From an uncultured Eubacteriales bacterium (lineage in GTDB: Bacteria > Bacillota > Clostridia > Oscillospirales > Acutalibacteraceae): DNA of 14,546 nt. The position numbers were made by a program, and so were the translations under genes. The stretch lies in NCBI GenBank assembly GCA_900316925.1, contig ONEU01000040.1:1-14546 (forward strand), read 5' to 3'. Of this stretch, positions 1 through 8,424 are shown in pieces (position 1 is the first letter of the stretch; each line of letters begins with the position of its first letter). Below the pieces are notes generated by a model. It saw only the letters and a program-made list of their open reading frames with translations. It searched no databases and was not told the origin of the DNA.

Positions 1-1376
1 CTCTGGATATCATAGCCGAGGAACTTTGCTTCGAGCTTCTCCACTGCCTCCTGCTCCAGGTAATTTCTGACCTTCGGCACTTCGGTCTTGGTGCTCTTGC
101 TGTTCACCGTCAGCTTGATGGTGGCATTTTCCTTGATCTGCTTGGAACCGGCCTCCGGCTCCTGGGAAAGCACCGTATTCACGGGCTGTTTATCGTCATA
201 CTTGGCGGTGATCTCGTAATTGAACTTATACGCCTTGTCGCCCTTGACCTCGTCGATCATCTTACCCACGAGATTCGGCACATCTACGCTCTTGACGTCA
301 TTCTGACGGGCGTTGTTCTGCACGATCATCACAATGAACACGGTAATGGCAGCAACCACCAGCAGCGATACGATAATGGTGATCCACTTCACAGCCGTCT
401 TGGAACGGGAAACTGCCAGCTCGTCATCGTCCGTGCTGTAATCGTCTGCATACACAGGCTCCTGCTTCACCGGCTTGACGGTATTCAGGGAATCCACATA
501 CTTGGTGGGCGTTTCATCCACAAAGTAACGATAGTGGAAGGTCACCGCAGGATCGTTGCGGAAGATCTCGATCGCCTCAAGCATCTCGGCAGCCGAAGCA
601 TAACGCTGCTTGGGATCCTTCCGCATGGCCTTGAGGGTGATCTCCTCCAGACCGCCGGGGATACTGTTGTTGATCTCACGCAGGGGCTTGGGATCATTCT
701 GCAGCTGCATGATTGCCACCGAAACGGCGCTGTCCGCTTCAAAGGGCAGCTTGCCGGTGAGCATCTCATAGAGCATCACACCCACAGAATAAATATCCGC
801 TTTGCCGTCTGTCACACCGCCTCTTGCCTGTTCGGGGGCGATATAGTGTACCGAACCGATGGCCTTATCGGTCATGGTGCGTGTTTCCTTATTGGAGAAA
901 CGGGCAATGCCGAAGTCCGTCACCTTGATGGTGCCGTCCTGCAGCAGCATGATATTCTGAGGCTTCACATCACGGTGCACAATTCCCTTCTCGTGAGCGT
1001 GCTCCAGAGCCTGAAGGATCTGCACGGTGAAATGCACGGCTTCCTTCCAGGGAACGACCTTCTGCTGACCGATATACTCCTTCAGGGTGATGCCGTCAAT
1101 GTACTCCATCACAATATACTGGATCCTGTCGCCGAAGCTGACATCGTATACCTTTACGATATTGGGATGGGAAAGTACCGCAATTGCCTTGGACTCGTTT
1201 TTGAACCGACGGATGAACTCATCATTGCCGAGAAACTCATCCTTCAGGATCTTGATGGCTACAGTTTTGTCGTCGATGTTGTCGTAAGCCTTATATACCA
1301 TGGCCATGCCGCCAACGCCGATCAGCTCCTGTATCTCATATCTTCCGTCCAGTCTTTTGCCGGTATATTTATCCAT
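1..1376 (-). CDS. prkC: PASTA-domain Ser/Thr protein kinase (PrkC/Stk1 family), 3' end cut by window edge
   Basis: Membrane Hanks-type Ser/Thr kinase that senses cell-wall muropeptides in relatives and phosphorylates cell-division, wall and translation proteins. Visible: 458 residues, beginning at an ATG with AAAGGAG seven bases upstream. Residues 10-275 are the kinase: Gly-rich loop G20-V-G22, Lys in VAIK (K42), HRDVKPQN (H134-N141), DFG (154-156), and an activation loop with T165, T167 and T169 before GSVHYIAPEQ. A cytoplasmic linker follows, then one transmembrane helix at about 330-352. The extracellular part holds one full PASTA repeat (about 363-426) and the start of a second (from about 431). 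The reading frame is open at the left edge, so the number of PASTA repeats is unknown. It is last of the visible operon genes, 21 bases after its partner phosphatase, a classic kinase-phosphatase pair. In B. subtilis rsgA (cpgA) and rpe follow. Confidence 0.96.
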   Translation of the reverse strand, partial: MDKYTGKRLDGRYEIQELIGVGGMAMVYKAYDNIDDKTVAIKILKDEFLGNDEFIRRFKNESKAIAVLSHPNIVKVYDVSFGDRIQYIVMEYIDGITLKEYIGQQKVVPWKEAVHFTVQILQALEHAHEKGIVHRDVKPQNIMLLQDGTIKVTDFGIARFSNKETRTMTDKAIGSVHYIAPEQARGGVTDGKADIYSVGVMLYEMLTGKLPFEADSAVSVAIMQLQNDPKPLREINNSIPGGLEEITLKAMRKDPKQRYASAAEMLEAIEIFRNDPAVTFHYRYFVDETPTKYVDSLNTVKPVKQEPVYADDYSTDDDELAVSRSKTAVKWITIIVSLLVVAAITVFIVMIVQNNARQNDVKSVDVPNLVGKMIDEVKGDKAYKFNYEITAKYDDKQPVNTVLSQEPEAGSKQIKENATIKLTVNSKSTKTEVPKVRNYLEQEAVEKLEAKFLGYDIQ

Positions 1377-1397
1377 AACAAAACTCCTTTCAAGACA

Positions 1398-2126
1398 TCA
1401 GGCTGCTATCACAGCAACGGTAATATTATCACTGCCGCCCAGCTTTTTTGCCGCGTCGATCAACTGTCCCACCAGTTCTTCACCGCTGTTGCTGCGGATG
1501 AGTTCACACAGATCACCGTCGTTGAAATACCCCGACAGACCGTCTGTGCAGATCACCAGCATGGCTCCCTCGCCGAAGGGAAGACTGTTGTAATCGGTGA
1601 GCAAGCCTTCCTCCACGCCCAATGCACGCGTAATGATATTGCGGTGGGGGTGGTTCATGGCTTCCTCCTCGGTCAGCTGACCGGCATCCACCAACTCCTG
1701 CACAATGGAGTGGTCGGTGGTGATGCGGCGTATCCTGTCCTTTTCAAACAGGTAGGCACGGCTGTCACCGGCGTGTACGATATGGATCACCCCGTTGACT
1801 GCAATGGCCACCACCACGGTCGTGCCCATGCCTCTCAGGGACGGATCCTCGCAGGCCGCCGTATATACTCTGCCGTTAGCAGCGGCAACCGCCTGCTCCA
1901 TCAGCTCTCTTACCTGTTCGGAGGTCATTTCAGCGCTGTATTTCTCGGTGAGGATGCCTGCGATGGTCTCGGCGGCCATGCTGCTGGCCGTGCAGCCTCC
2001 GTTCGCGCCGCCCATGCCGTCGCACACGACTGCCCATGCAGCTCCGCTTTCAAAGATGCCCGTCTTGCAGTAATCCTGGTTGGAATCACGCCGCAGCCCG
2101 ATGTCGCTTCCGGAATATACCCTCAT
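1398..2126 (-). CDS. prpC: PP2C-family Ser/Thr protein phosphatase (PrpC/Stp)
   Basis: Soluble metal-dependent phosphatase that removes phosphate from PrkC and its substrates. The 242-residue protein has the PP2C motifs in order: RRDSNQD (12-18), DGMGG (36-40, metal-binding Asp36), GTT (101-103), GDSRAY (120-125), CTDGL with Asp196, and GSDNIT (231-236, metal-binding Asp233). Length is normal for bacterial stand-alone PP2C enzymes (about 240-250). The frame stays open upstream to an ATG at 2336, but that extension is low-complexity and lies inside rlmN. I chose the ATG at 2126 because it starts the canonical N-terminus and has AAAGGAGG ten bases upstream. Its ATG overlaps the rlmN stop codon (ATGA), so translation is probably coupled to rlmN. 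The kinase gene follows 21 bases later. Confidence 0.96.
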   Translation of the reverse strand: MRVYSGSDIGLRRDSNQDYCKTGIFESGAAWAVVCDGMGGANGGCTASSMAAETIAGILTEKYSAEMTSEQVRELMEQAVAAANGRVYTAACEDPSLRGMGTTVVVAIAVNGVIHIVHAGDSRAYLFEKDRIRRITTDHSIVQELVDAGQLTEEEAMNHPHRNIITRALGVEEGLLTDYNSLPFGEGAMLVICTDGLSGYFNDGDLCELIRSNSGEELVGQLIDAAKKLGGSDNITVAVIAA

Positions 2127-3184
2127 TCTTTCCTGTCCTCCTTTGACTGCGCTCCGCCGGCCGATCGTCTCAGCTGTCCGCACGAAGCATTGATATCGCT
2201 GCCCAGAGTCCTTCTCACGGTGGCGGTGATCCCCGCCTTTTCCAGTACCGCGATGAAGCTCCGGATCCTGTTTTGTCTGCTTTTTTTGTAGCCTGTGCCG
2301 CCGACGGTATTCACCGGTATCAGATTCACATGACACAGCATCCCTCTGAGTCTTGACGCCAGCTCCGCCGCGTTGGCATCACTGTCGTTCACGCCGTCGA
2401 TCATGGCATACTCAAAGGAAATGCGCCGTCCGGTTTTGCTGATATAGTACCGGCAAGCCTTCAGCAGCTCGTCTATATGATATTTACGGTTGATCGGCAT
2501 GGTTCTGCTCCTGATCTGGTCATTGGGCGCGTGAAGCGACACCGAAAGCGTGAGCTGCAGTCCCAGCTCCGCCAGGTCGTAGATCCTCGGCACCAGGCCG
2601 CAGGTCGAGAGCGAAATATGCCGCATACCGATGTTCATGCCGTGTTCACTGCTGACCAGCTCCAGGAAGCGCACCACATTCTCGTAATTATCGAGGGGTT
2701 CTCCCATACCCATCAGCACGATATTTGAAATCCTGATGCCGGCGTCCTCTTCCTCCGCCTGCAGCTGGGCAAGCATTTCAGAGGGGGCGAGGTTACGGGC
2801 AAAGCCGCCCTGTCCTGTTGCACAGAAGGTACAGCCCATTTTACACCCCACCTGGGTGGAGATACAGCTCGTATAACCGTGATGATAGTGCATCAGCACC
2901 GATTCCACCGTCTCGCCGTCGGCAAAAGAAAACAGATATTTCCTTGTATCATCATAATCCGAAATCAAATTTTTTTCAATAGCCGCGGAAGATATATAGT
3001 AATTTTTCACAAGGAGTTCCCTTGTTTTTTTGGAAATATTGGTCATTTCATCAAATGTTTTCACGCCGCGGTGCAGCCACTGATAGACCTGTGCCGCCCT
3101 GTAAGCCGGCTCTCCCAACTGTGCGAGAGCTTGCTTCAGTTCCTCTTCCGTCATGGATTTGATATCCTCTGCCAAAGCCCTCAC
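2123..3184 (-). CDS. rlmN: Radical SAM methyltransferase RlmN (23S rRNA A2503 / tRNA A37 C2-methylation)
   Basis: Cytosolic radical-SAM enzyme that methylates C2 of A2503 in 23S rRNA and A37 in some tRNAs, using a methyl-Cys intermediate. The 353-residue protein has the cluster-binding CxxxCxxC at C114, C118 and C121, the GMGEPLDNY segment (159-167), and the two family-specific cysteines: C107 (in SCISTQVGC) and C335 (in GSDINASCGQLR), expected to be the radical-quenching and methyl-carrying residues. The start is GTG, overlapping the rsmB stop as GTGA. A downstream ATG at residue 11 would remove the DIKSM segment that is typical of the family N-terminus, so GTG is preferred. The only nearby Shine-Dalgarno-like run (AGAAGG) lies very close to the GTG, so expression probably relies on coupling with rsmB. 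Confidence 0.97.
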   Translation of the reverse strand: MRALAEDIKSMTEEELKQALAQLGEPAYRAAQVYQWLHRGVKTFDEMTNISKKTRELLVKNYYISSAAIEKNLISDYDDTRKYLFSFADGETVESVLMHYHHGYTSCISTQVGCKMGCTFCATGQGGFARNLAPSEMLAQLQAEEEDAGIRISNIVLMGMGEPLDNYENVVRFLELVSSEHGMNIGMRHISLSTCGLVPRIYDLAELGLQLTLSVSLHAPNDQIRSRTMPINRKYHIDELLKACRYYISKTGRRISFEYAMIDGVNDSDANAAELASRLRGMLCHVNLIPVNTVGGTGYKKSRQNRIRSFIAVLEKAGITATVRRTLGSDINASCGQLRRSAGGAQSKEDRKE

Positions 3185-4512
3185 TTCCTTCTGATGAGAC
3201 TGATAAAGAAACCGTCTGTGCCGTTGATGTGCGGAAAGAGCGTCAGTTCATTGTCACGCTCATCCGTCCCCCGCCGGAATCCCTCCGGCACAGGGATGGG
3301 TTCCGCCGCAAATTCCTCATGCTCCGACAAGAAACGCCGGATGGTCCCGTTATTTTCCGCAGGATTCAACGTGCAGGTGGAATACACCAGCAGTCCCCCG
3401 CTTCTGACATAGGCGGCTGCCCGACACAGGATCGCATATTGCAGGGGCGGCAGTTCCTCCAGTCCTAATGCCGGCTTATAACGGAGCTCCGGTTTGCGCC
3501 GGAGGATCCCCAGTCCCGAACAAGGCACATCACACAGCACTCTGTCTGCCTGAAGCGCCAGTTCCAGCCGGGAAGCGTCTCCCTCCACCGTGGTGAGGAT
3601 ATGGATGCCCAGCCGCTTTGCACCCTTCTCAACAAGCTGCAGCCGGGACCGGTACAGATCTCCTGCCACGATGCTTCCGTGATCCTGCATCTGTTCGGCG
3701 ATGGTAAAGCTCTTGCCGCCGGGAGCCGCACACACATCCAGCACCGTCCGTCCCGGCTCTGCCTGCAGGATCCGGCAGCACAGCTGCGACGCCTGGTCCT
3801 GTACATGGAACAGGCCCTCCCGGTACTGGGGCAATTCTTCGATTGCTCCCGTTCTGGTCAGGGTCAGGCAATCCGACAGCAATGTGGAATATTCCGCTCC
3901 CAGGCCTTCTTGCTCCAAGGAGACCTTCAGCTCCTGCGCCGTTGTTTTCAGGGTATTGACGCGCACACTCAGCGGCGGCCGGCCGTCCAGGGACTCCAGG
4001 ATCCCCTTGGTGACCTCATCGCCGTAGCCTTGCCGCCAAAGCCTGATAATCGGCTCGGGACAGGAATATTTCACGGAATCATATTTATTCTTACCTTTCC
4101 TGCGGTCGGGCAGTCTCGGTTCCGGCATCCCGGATGCCGCACGCAGCAGTCCGTTCACAAAGCCGCAGGCCCTTGACTGTCCGTTTGCCCGACACAGCTC
4201 CACCGATTCATTCACGGCCGCCGAACCGGGCACGCTGTCCATCATCCAGAGCTGGTACAGCCCCATGCGCAGCACCACCAGCACCCGGCGGTCGATCTGC
4301 ATCAGGGGCCTGTCGGACAGCACCGCCAGATTATAATCCAGCAGCAGCTTCTTTTCCAACACCCCATAGAATAACTGGGACGCAAAGCTCTTATCCCGAT
4401 GGGACAGACCACCCCCGGAAAGGGTGTGGTCCAGGGTGAGATTAGAATAGGAGGCGTTTTCCTCCACCCGCAGCAGCGCTTCCCACGCTGCCTGTCTTGC
4501 TGACTCTTTCAT
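3181..4512 (-). CDS. rsmB: 16S rRNA m5C967 methyltransferase RsmB (NusB-fused NOL1/NOP2/Sun family)
   Basis: SAM-dependent enzyme that methylates C5 of C967 (E. coli numbering) in 16S rRNA. The 443-residue protein begins with a NusB-like RNA-binding domain (about 1-125) and continues with a Rossmann methyltransferase domain: SAM motif DVCAAPGGKS (259-268), acidic AGDLYRSRL (283-291), DVPCSG (328-333) with C331, and YSTCTLNPAEN with C380. C331 and C380 correspond to the two conserved cysteines of the family, the second being the usual nucleophile. Length is close to the E. coli protein (about 430). The start is an ATG 14 bases after the fmt stop. The purine-rich run GGGGGTAGGAG directly precedes it; the GGGGG part has useful spacing. 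The 3' end overlaps rlmN by four bases. Confidence 0.96.
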   Translation of the reverse strand: MKESARQAAWEALLRVEENASYSNLTLDHTLSGGGLSHRDKSFASQLFYGVLEKKLLLDYNLAVLSDRPLMQIDRRVLVVLRMGLYQLWMMDSVPGSAAVNESVELCRANGQSRACGFVNGLLRAASGMPEPRLPDRRKGKNKYDSVKYSCPEPIIRLWRQGYGDEVTKGILESLDGRPPLSVRVNTLKTTAQELKVSLEQEGLGAEYSTLLSDCLTLTRTGAIEELPQYREGLFHVQDQASQLCCRILQAEPGRTVLDVCAAPGGKSFTIAEQMQDHGSIVAGDLYRSRLQLVEKGAKRLGIHILTTVEGDASRLELALQADRVLCDVPCSGLGILRRKPELRYKPALGLEELPPLQYAILCRAAAYVRSGGLLVYSTCTLNPAENNGTIRRFLSEHEEFAAEPIPVPEGFRRGTDERDNELTLFPHINGTDGFFISLIRRK

Positions 4513-4526
4513 CTCCTACCCCCAAC

Positions 4527-5450
4527 TTATGAAAAATGCAGCTCCTCTGCTTTCACATCATGCAGACCGTTCAGAAAGGCCTGCGCTGTCATTTTCTTTT
4601 TACCCTCCGGCTGTACCTCCACCAGTTCCACGGCACCCTCTCCGCAGGCAACCACCAGCGGTCTGAGGGACAGTACCTCACCGGGCTTGCCGCTGCCCTC
4701 TGTCACCAGGGTCCGGTGGAGCTTGATGCGCTTGCCGTTGAGCATGGCAGTGGCACTCGGCCAGGAATTGAGTCCTCTCACCAGATTGTGCACCTGCTGT
4801 GCCGTCTTGCTGAAATCTACTGCCGACAGCTCCTTTGTGAGCATGGAAGCATAGCAGGAACGGCTGTCATCCTGTTTTTCACGCACAAGTGTGCCCTCTG
4901 CAGCCGCATGAACCGTTCTGACAATCAGCTCTGCACCGAGCACCGACAGTCTGTCATGCAGCTCATCAGCCGTCTCATTCTCGCCAATGGTCAGTTCCGA
5001 CTTCATCAGCATATCACCGGTATCCAGCCCCACATCCATATACATGGCGGTCACACCGGTTTTCTTCCTGCCGTCCAGCACCGCCCACTGAATCGGGGCT
5101 GCTCCTCTGTATTCCGGCAGGAGCGAGGCGTGGACATTCACACAACCCATCGGCGGCAGCTCCAGGATCTCCTTAGGCAAAATCCTGCCGTATGCCACCA
5201 CCACGATCATCTCCGGCTGCAGCTCCTGCAGGACCTTCAGGGCTTCTCCGTCCTTCAGCGTCGTCGGCTGATAAACGGTCAGACCGTGCTCCAATGCACA
5301 GGCCTTCACCGGCGGCGGCGTGAGGGTGTAGCCTCTGCCCTTCGGTTTATCCGGCTGCGTGAAAACAGCCGCTATTTCATTCCCGTCCCTGATCAGCGCC
5401 TCCAGACAAGGCACCGCAAAGTCGGGTGTCCCCATAAATACGATCCTCAT
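4527..5450 (-). CDS. fmt: Methionyl-tRNA formyltransferase
   Basis: Transfers the formyl group from 10-formyl-tetrahydrofolate to initiator Met-tRNA before translation starts. The 307-residue protein carries the N-terminal formyl-transferase Rossmann fold (MRIVFMGTPDFA at 1-12), the signature VNVHASLLPEYRGAAPIQWA (104-123) and MDVGLDTGD (138-146). N105, H107 and D143 match the catalytic Asn-His-Asp set. A C-terminal tRNA-binding OB-like domain occupies roughly residues 205-307. Length is normal (about 310). It starts three bases after the def stop with GAGGA seven bases upstream. def and fmt are a functional pair: one adds the formyl group to the initiator, the other removes it from the nascent protein. 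Confidence 0.97.
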   Translation of the reverse strand: MRIVFMGTPDFAVPCLEALIRDGNEIAAVFTQPDKPKGRGYTLTPPPVKACALEHGLTVYQPTTLKDGEALKVLQELQPEMIVVVAYGRILPKEILELPPMGCVNVHASLLPEYRGAAPIQWAVLDGRKKTGVTAMYMDVGLDTGDMLMKSELTIGENETADELHDRLSVLGAELIVRTVHAAAEGTLVREKQDDSRSCYASMLTKELSAVDFSKTAQQVHNLVRGLNSWPSATAMLNGKRIKLHRTLVTEGSGKPGEVLSLRPLVVACGEGAVELVEVQPEGKKKMTAQAFLNGLHDVKAEELHFS

Positions 5451-5453
5451 GGC

Positions 5454-5915
5454 TTATTCCTCACCCGGCTTGATCGGCCTGATGACGTGCTCCTTGAACA
5501 GGATGCCGTCAAGATGGTCATTTTCGTGACAGATTGCCTTGGCAAGCAGTCCCTCTGCATTGATGGTAAACTGGTCGCCGTGACGGTTCTGCGCCACCGC
5601 GGTGACATACATCGGACGTCGGGTGATGCCGAATTCTCCCGGACAGGACAGACATCCTTCGCTGCTCTCCTGCACGCCTCTGGTCTTGGTGATCTTCGGG
5701 TTAACAAACTCCATTCTGCCCTCACCGATATCAATCACGAAGATCCTTCTCAGGATTCCCACCTGCGGAGCCGCCAGGCCGACGCCTTCTCCGTTTACCA
5801 TGGTTTCAAACATATCCTCGATCAGTACCTCTAACTTCTCGTCAAACTTTTCTACCGGACGGCAGACCTTCTGAAGAATCGGATCGCCCTCCTTGACAAT
5901 ATTTCTGATTGCCAT
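5454..5915 (-). CDS. def: Peptide deformylase
   Basis: Metalloenzyme (usually Fe2+) that removes the N-formyl group from nascent proteins at the ribosome exit. The 153-residue protein has all three family motifs: GVGLAAPQ (44-51), EGCLSCP (86-92) with metal ligand C88, and HENDHLDG (130-137) with ligands H130 and H134 and catalytic E131. The short length and lack of Gram-positive type-2 insertions suggest a type 1-like enzyme. The ATG has a strong GAGGGGGG run eight bases upstream. It is separated from priA by a 64-base gap containing a GC-rich hairpin, the largest gap inside the operon, and is followed after three bases by fmt. Confidence 0.97.
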   Translation of the reverse strand: MAIRNIVKEGDPILQKVCRPVEKFDEKLEVLIEDMFETMVNGEGVGLAAPQVGILRRIFVIDIGEGRMEFVNPKITKTRGVQESSEGCLSCPGEFGITRRPMYVTAVAQNRHGDQFTINAEGLLAKAICHENDHLDGILFKEHVIRPIKPGEE

Positions 5916-5933
5916 TTTAAACCCCCCTCAAAT

Positions 5934-5960
5934 CTCTCCGCAGCGGCCCCCGCCGCAGAG
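5934..5960 (-). other. GC-rich hairpin in the priA-def gap
   Basis: Read on the minus strand, CTCT-GCGGCG, a GGGGC loop and CGCTGC-GG-AGAG form a 10-bp stem with one G-T wobble and a two-base GG bulge. No U-tract follows, so this is not a typical intrinsic terminator. It ends about 18 bases before the def start codon and just before the def ribosome binding site. It could be an RNA processing or stability element that sets the level of def-fmt relative to priA; the function is inference. Confidence 0.5.
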
Positions 5961-5979
5961 CCTTGCTCTATGCCTGTAT

Positions 5980-8424
5980 TTACAGGATCGTATCCGGGTC
6001 AATATCGGCAAAGGCAGTCACCTCCCGGAAGGATCTCTCCTTTCCGAAGGCGGTCAGCAGCCTTGCCAGCAGCTCCCGGAAACGTCTGCTGTTTTTGAAT
6101 TTGATAATCAGCCGGAAACGGTATTTGCTGCTCACCCGGGAAATCAGCGCCGGTGACGGCCCCAACACCCGCATGGGCAGTTCGGCGTACTCCCGGGAAG
6201 CCAGTGCCGCCAGTTCCTTTGCAAAGTACTCCGAAGCCGCTTTTGCCTGCTGTTTATCCTCCGCCACAAAGGCAACCACACAAATATCCGCAAACGGCGG
6301 GTACAGCATTGCCTTGCGAAGACATATCTCACTGTCGAAAAAAGCACCGTAATCCTGTGACGCTGCCAGTTCGATGATTGGATTCTCCGGTTCATGCGTC
6401 TGGATGATGGCTCTGCCCTCCAGTCCGCCCCGTCCCGAACGTCCCACCACCTGTGTCAGCAGGGAGAACGTACGCTCATAGCTGCGGAAATCATCGCTGT
6501 GCATCATGTGATCCGCCGACATCACGCCCACCAGCGTGACATTCGGGAAATCCAGTCCTTTGGCTACCATCTGCGTCCCGAGCATGATATCATACTCGCC
6601 GTCCTGAAACGCCTGCAGCTTTTTCTCGTAGGAGAAGCGCTGCATGGTGGAATCGGTATCCAGACGCAGGAGCTTTGCCTGGGGAAACAGCTCCCCCAAC
6701 TCCTGTTCAGCCTTCTGTGTCCCGGCGCCGGCATACCGCAGCTTCGTGGAACCGCAGTGCGGACACTCCGTCGGTGCGGGAATGGAATAACCGCAGTAAT
6801 GACACATCAGACGGTTATTGGCGCTGTGATAGGTCAGCGAGATGGAGCAGTTCGGACAGGAAATCACTTCCGAACAGGAACGGCAGGACACAAAGGTATT
6901 ATGTCCGCGACGGTTGAGCAGGATGATCGACTGATGTCCTTCCTGCAGATTCTCCTCGATGGCCTCGAGCAGCACCGAGCTGTAGCCGGAAAGGTTCCCC
7001 TGCTCCTGCTCCCGGTTCATATCAGCGGTCACCACATGGGGCAGTCTGGCGGTGCCGTAGCGGCTGCTCAGGGTCTGCAGGGAATAGCGCCCCTGACTTG
7101 CCAAATAATAGCTCTCCACCGAGGGTGTCGCCGAGGACAGCAGCAGCAGGCAATGATGATAGGCACACCGCAGCTTCGCCAGTTCCCTGGCATGAAAACG
7201 CGGAGTGGCGGACGATTTGTAGCTGTATTCCTGCTCTTCGTCCATAACGATGATACCGATATCGGAAAGCGGTGCAAAGATGGCGGAACGGGTCCCCACG
7301 GCAATGGTTGCCTCACCGTTTTTGACCCGTTTCCATTCCTCCAGTCTTTTGGAAAGGGACAGGCCGCTGTGGAACACCGCCACACGATTCCCGTAGCGGG
7401 AGGTAAACTTGGCCAGCAGCTGCGGTGTCAGAGAGATCTCCGGCACCATGCAGATCACGCCCTTATGCTCTTCCGTAGCGCGGTCGATGAGCTTCATAAA
7501 CACCGATGTCTTGCCGCTGCCGGTCACGCCATACAGCAAGGACACGCCGGCCTTGCCGCTTTCATACTGCTGCAGCAGGTTCTCATAGGCTCTTTGCTGC
7601 TGGGCAGTCAGGGTGATTGCGGAATCGTCCGCAGGTTCCGGCGGTGCGGCTGCCGTCCTGGGCGGTTCGGCATCATAGTAAGCACAGACGCCCCTCTTCA
7701 CCAGGTTATCCACCACCGCTGCCGATACTCCCGTAAAGTAGCAGATCTCCTTGCGGGACACATCTCCCACCGACTGCAGCACCCTGAGTACCTCCTGCTG
7801 GGCAGGGGTAACCTTTTTCTGCCGTTCCGCATCCACCAGGGTGACCATCTTCACCGTCACGTCCTGCAGGCGCTTTCTGGCTTCCTCCTGCCGCTGTAAA
7901 AAACCCTGCCGCCAGAGCTTCACCAGAAGACCGTCATCCGGCAGTTCCATCAGCTTGATGAGTCTGTCCTGACGCACGGGGGTCTTCCGCCCCTGCAAAT
8001 AGGCGATCACCTGACGTTCCTCCGGCTGCAGCCATGCAAGCGCCGACTCGTCAATCTCCCCGGCAGGCGAATAGCAATACGTCAGCTTCACCGACAATCC
8101 CGCCGGAAGCATTGCCTTGCACGCCTCAAATAAGGTGCAGCAGCAGCGCTCCTTCATGGCTTCCGCTAAATACAGCAGCTCTTCCGACAGCACCGGCTCC
8201 TGATCCAGCAGTTCCTTCAGTTCCTTGAGTCCCTCACCGCCGGTTTCATGCAGCGCCATGACCATTCCCTGTCTTACCGGTCCGCTGCCGAAGCTAACAC
8301 TCACCCGACAGCCGGGCTTCACCCGGTCCCGCAGCCGCTCCGGTACCCGATAGTCATACGGCTTATCGAAATGGAAGGCGGTACGGTCAACGGCAACAGC
8401 CGCTGTCAACACGGTGTCAGTCAT
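5980..8424 (-). CDS. priA: Primosomal replication restart helicase PriA
   Basis: 3'-to-5' DNA helicase that recognises stalled forks and reloads the replicative helicase. The 814-residue protein has the N-terminal 3'BD domain (VAVDRTAFHFDKPYDYRVP at 10-28), a winged-helix region, and the helicase core: Walker A GVTGSGKT (299-306), Walker B MDEEQ (394-398), GTRSAIFAP (378-385), SSATPS (430-435). A zinc module inserted in the core has eight Cys (514, 517, 523, 526, 541, 544, 554, 557) in four CxxC pairs. Motif V/VI regions are GTQMVAKGLDFPNV (616-629) and QVVGRSGRG (658-666). The last residue of the DEEH box is Gln here. The start is an ATG overlapping the rpoZ end by eight bases. In B. subtilis coaBC lies between rpoZ and priA; it is missing here. 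Confidence 0.97.
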   Translation of the reverse strand: MTDTVLTAAVAVDRTAFHFDKPYDYRVPERLRDRVKPGCRVSVSFGSGPVRQGMVMALHETGGEGLKELKELLDQEPVLSEELLYLAEAMKERCCCTLFEACKAMLPAGLSVKLTYCYSPAGEIDESALAWLQPEERQVIAYLQGRKTPVRQDRLIKLMELPDDGLLVKLWRQGFLQRQEEARKRLQDVTVKMVTLVDAERQKKVTPAQQEVLRVLQSVGDVSRKEICYFTGVSAAVVDNLVKRGVCAYYDAEPPRTAAAPPEPADDSAITLTAQQQRAYENLLQQYESGKAGVSLLYGVTGSGKTSVFMKLIDRATEEHKGVICMVPEISLTPQLLAKFTSRYGNRVAVFHSGLSLSKRLEEWKRVKNGEATIAVGTRSAIFAPLSDIGIIVMDEEQEYSYKSSATPRFHARELAKLRCAYHHCLLLLSSATPSVESYYLASQGRYSLQTLSSRYGTARLPHVVTADMNREQEQGNLSGYSSVLLEAIEENLQEGHQSIILLNRRGHNTFVSCRSCSEVISCPNCSISLTYHSANNRLMCHYCGYSIPAPTECPHCGSTKLRYAGAGTQKAEQELGELFPQAKLLRLDTDSTMQRFSYEKKLQAFQDGEYDIMLGTQMVAKGLDFPNVTLVGVMSADHMMHSDDFRSYERTFSLLTQVVGRSGRGGLEGRAIIQTHEPENPIIELAASQDYGAFFDSEICLRKAMLYPPFADICVVAFVAEDKQQAKAASEYFAKELAALASREYAELPMRVLGPSPALISRVSSKYRFRLIIKFKNSRRFRELLARLLTAFGKERSFREVTAFADIDPDTIL

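Noticed and set aside
534..2291. A long plus-strand open frame of 585 codons opposite the kinase and phosphatase genes
   Set aside because: It is antisense to prkC, prpC and the end of rlmN, all with intact motifs. It is a by-product of GC-rich codon use, has no recognisable domain and reads as His/Leu/Gly-rich low-complexity protein.
2127..2336. An extended start for the PP2C phosphatase at 2336
   Set aside because: The extra 70 residues are a basic, unconserved reading of the rlmN coding sequence. The ATG at 2126 has a strong ribosome site and begins the canonical N-terminus.
4536..5834. A plus-strand open frame of 432 codons opposite fmt and def
   Set aside because: Antisense to two complete, well-conserved genes and without any family signature.
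6394..7899. A plus-strand open frame of 501 codons inside priA
   Set aside because: Antisense shadow of priA, whose helicase and zinc motifs are all intact in the minus frame. No promoter, ribosome site or domain supports it.
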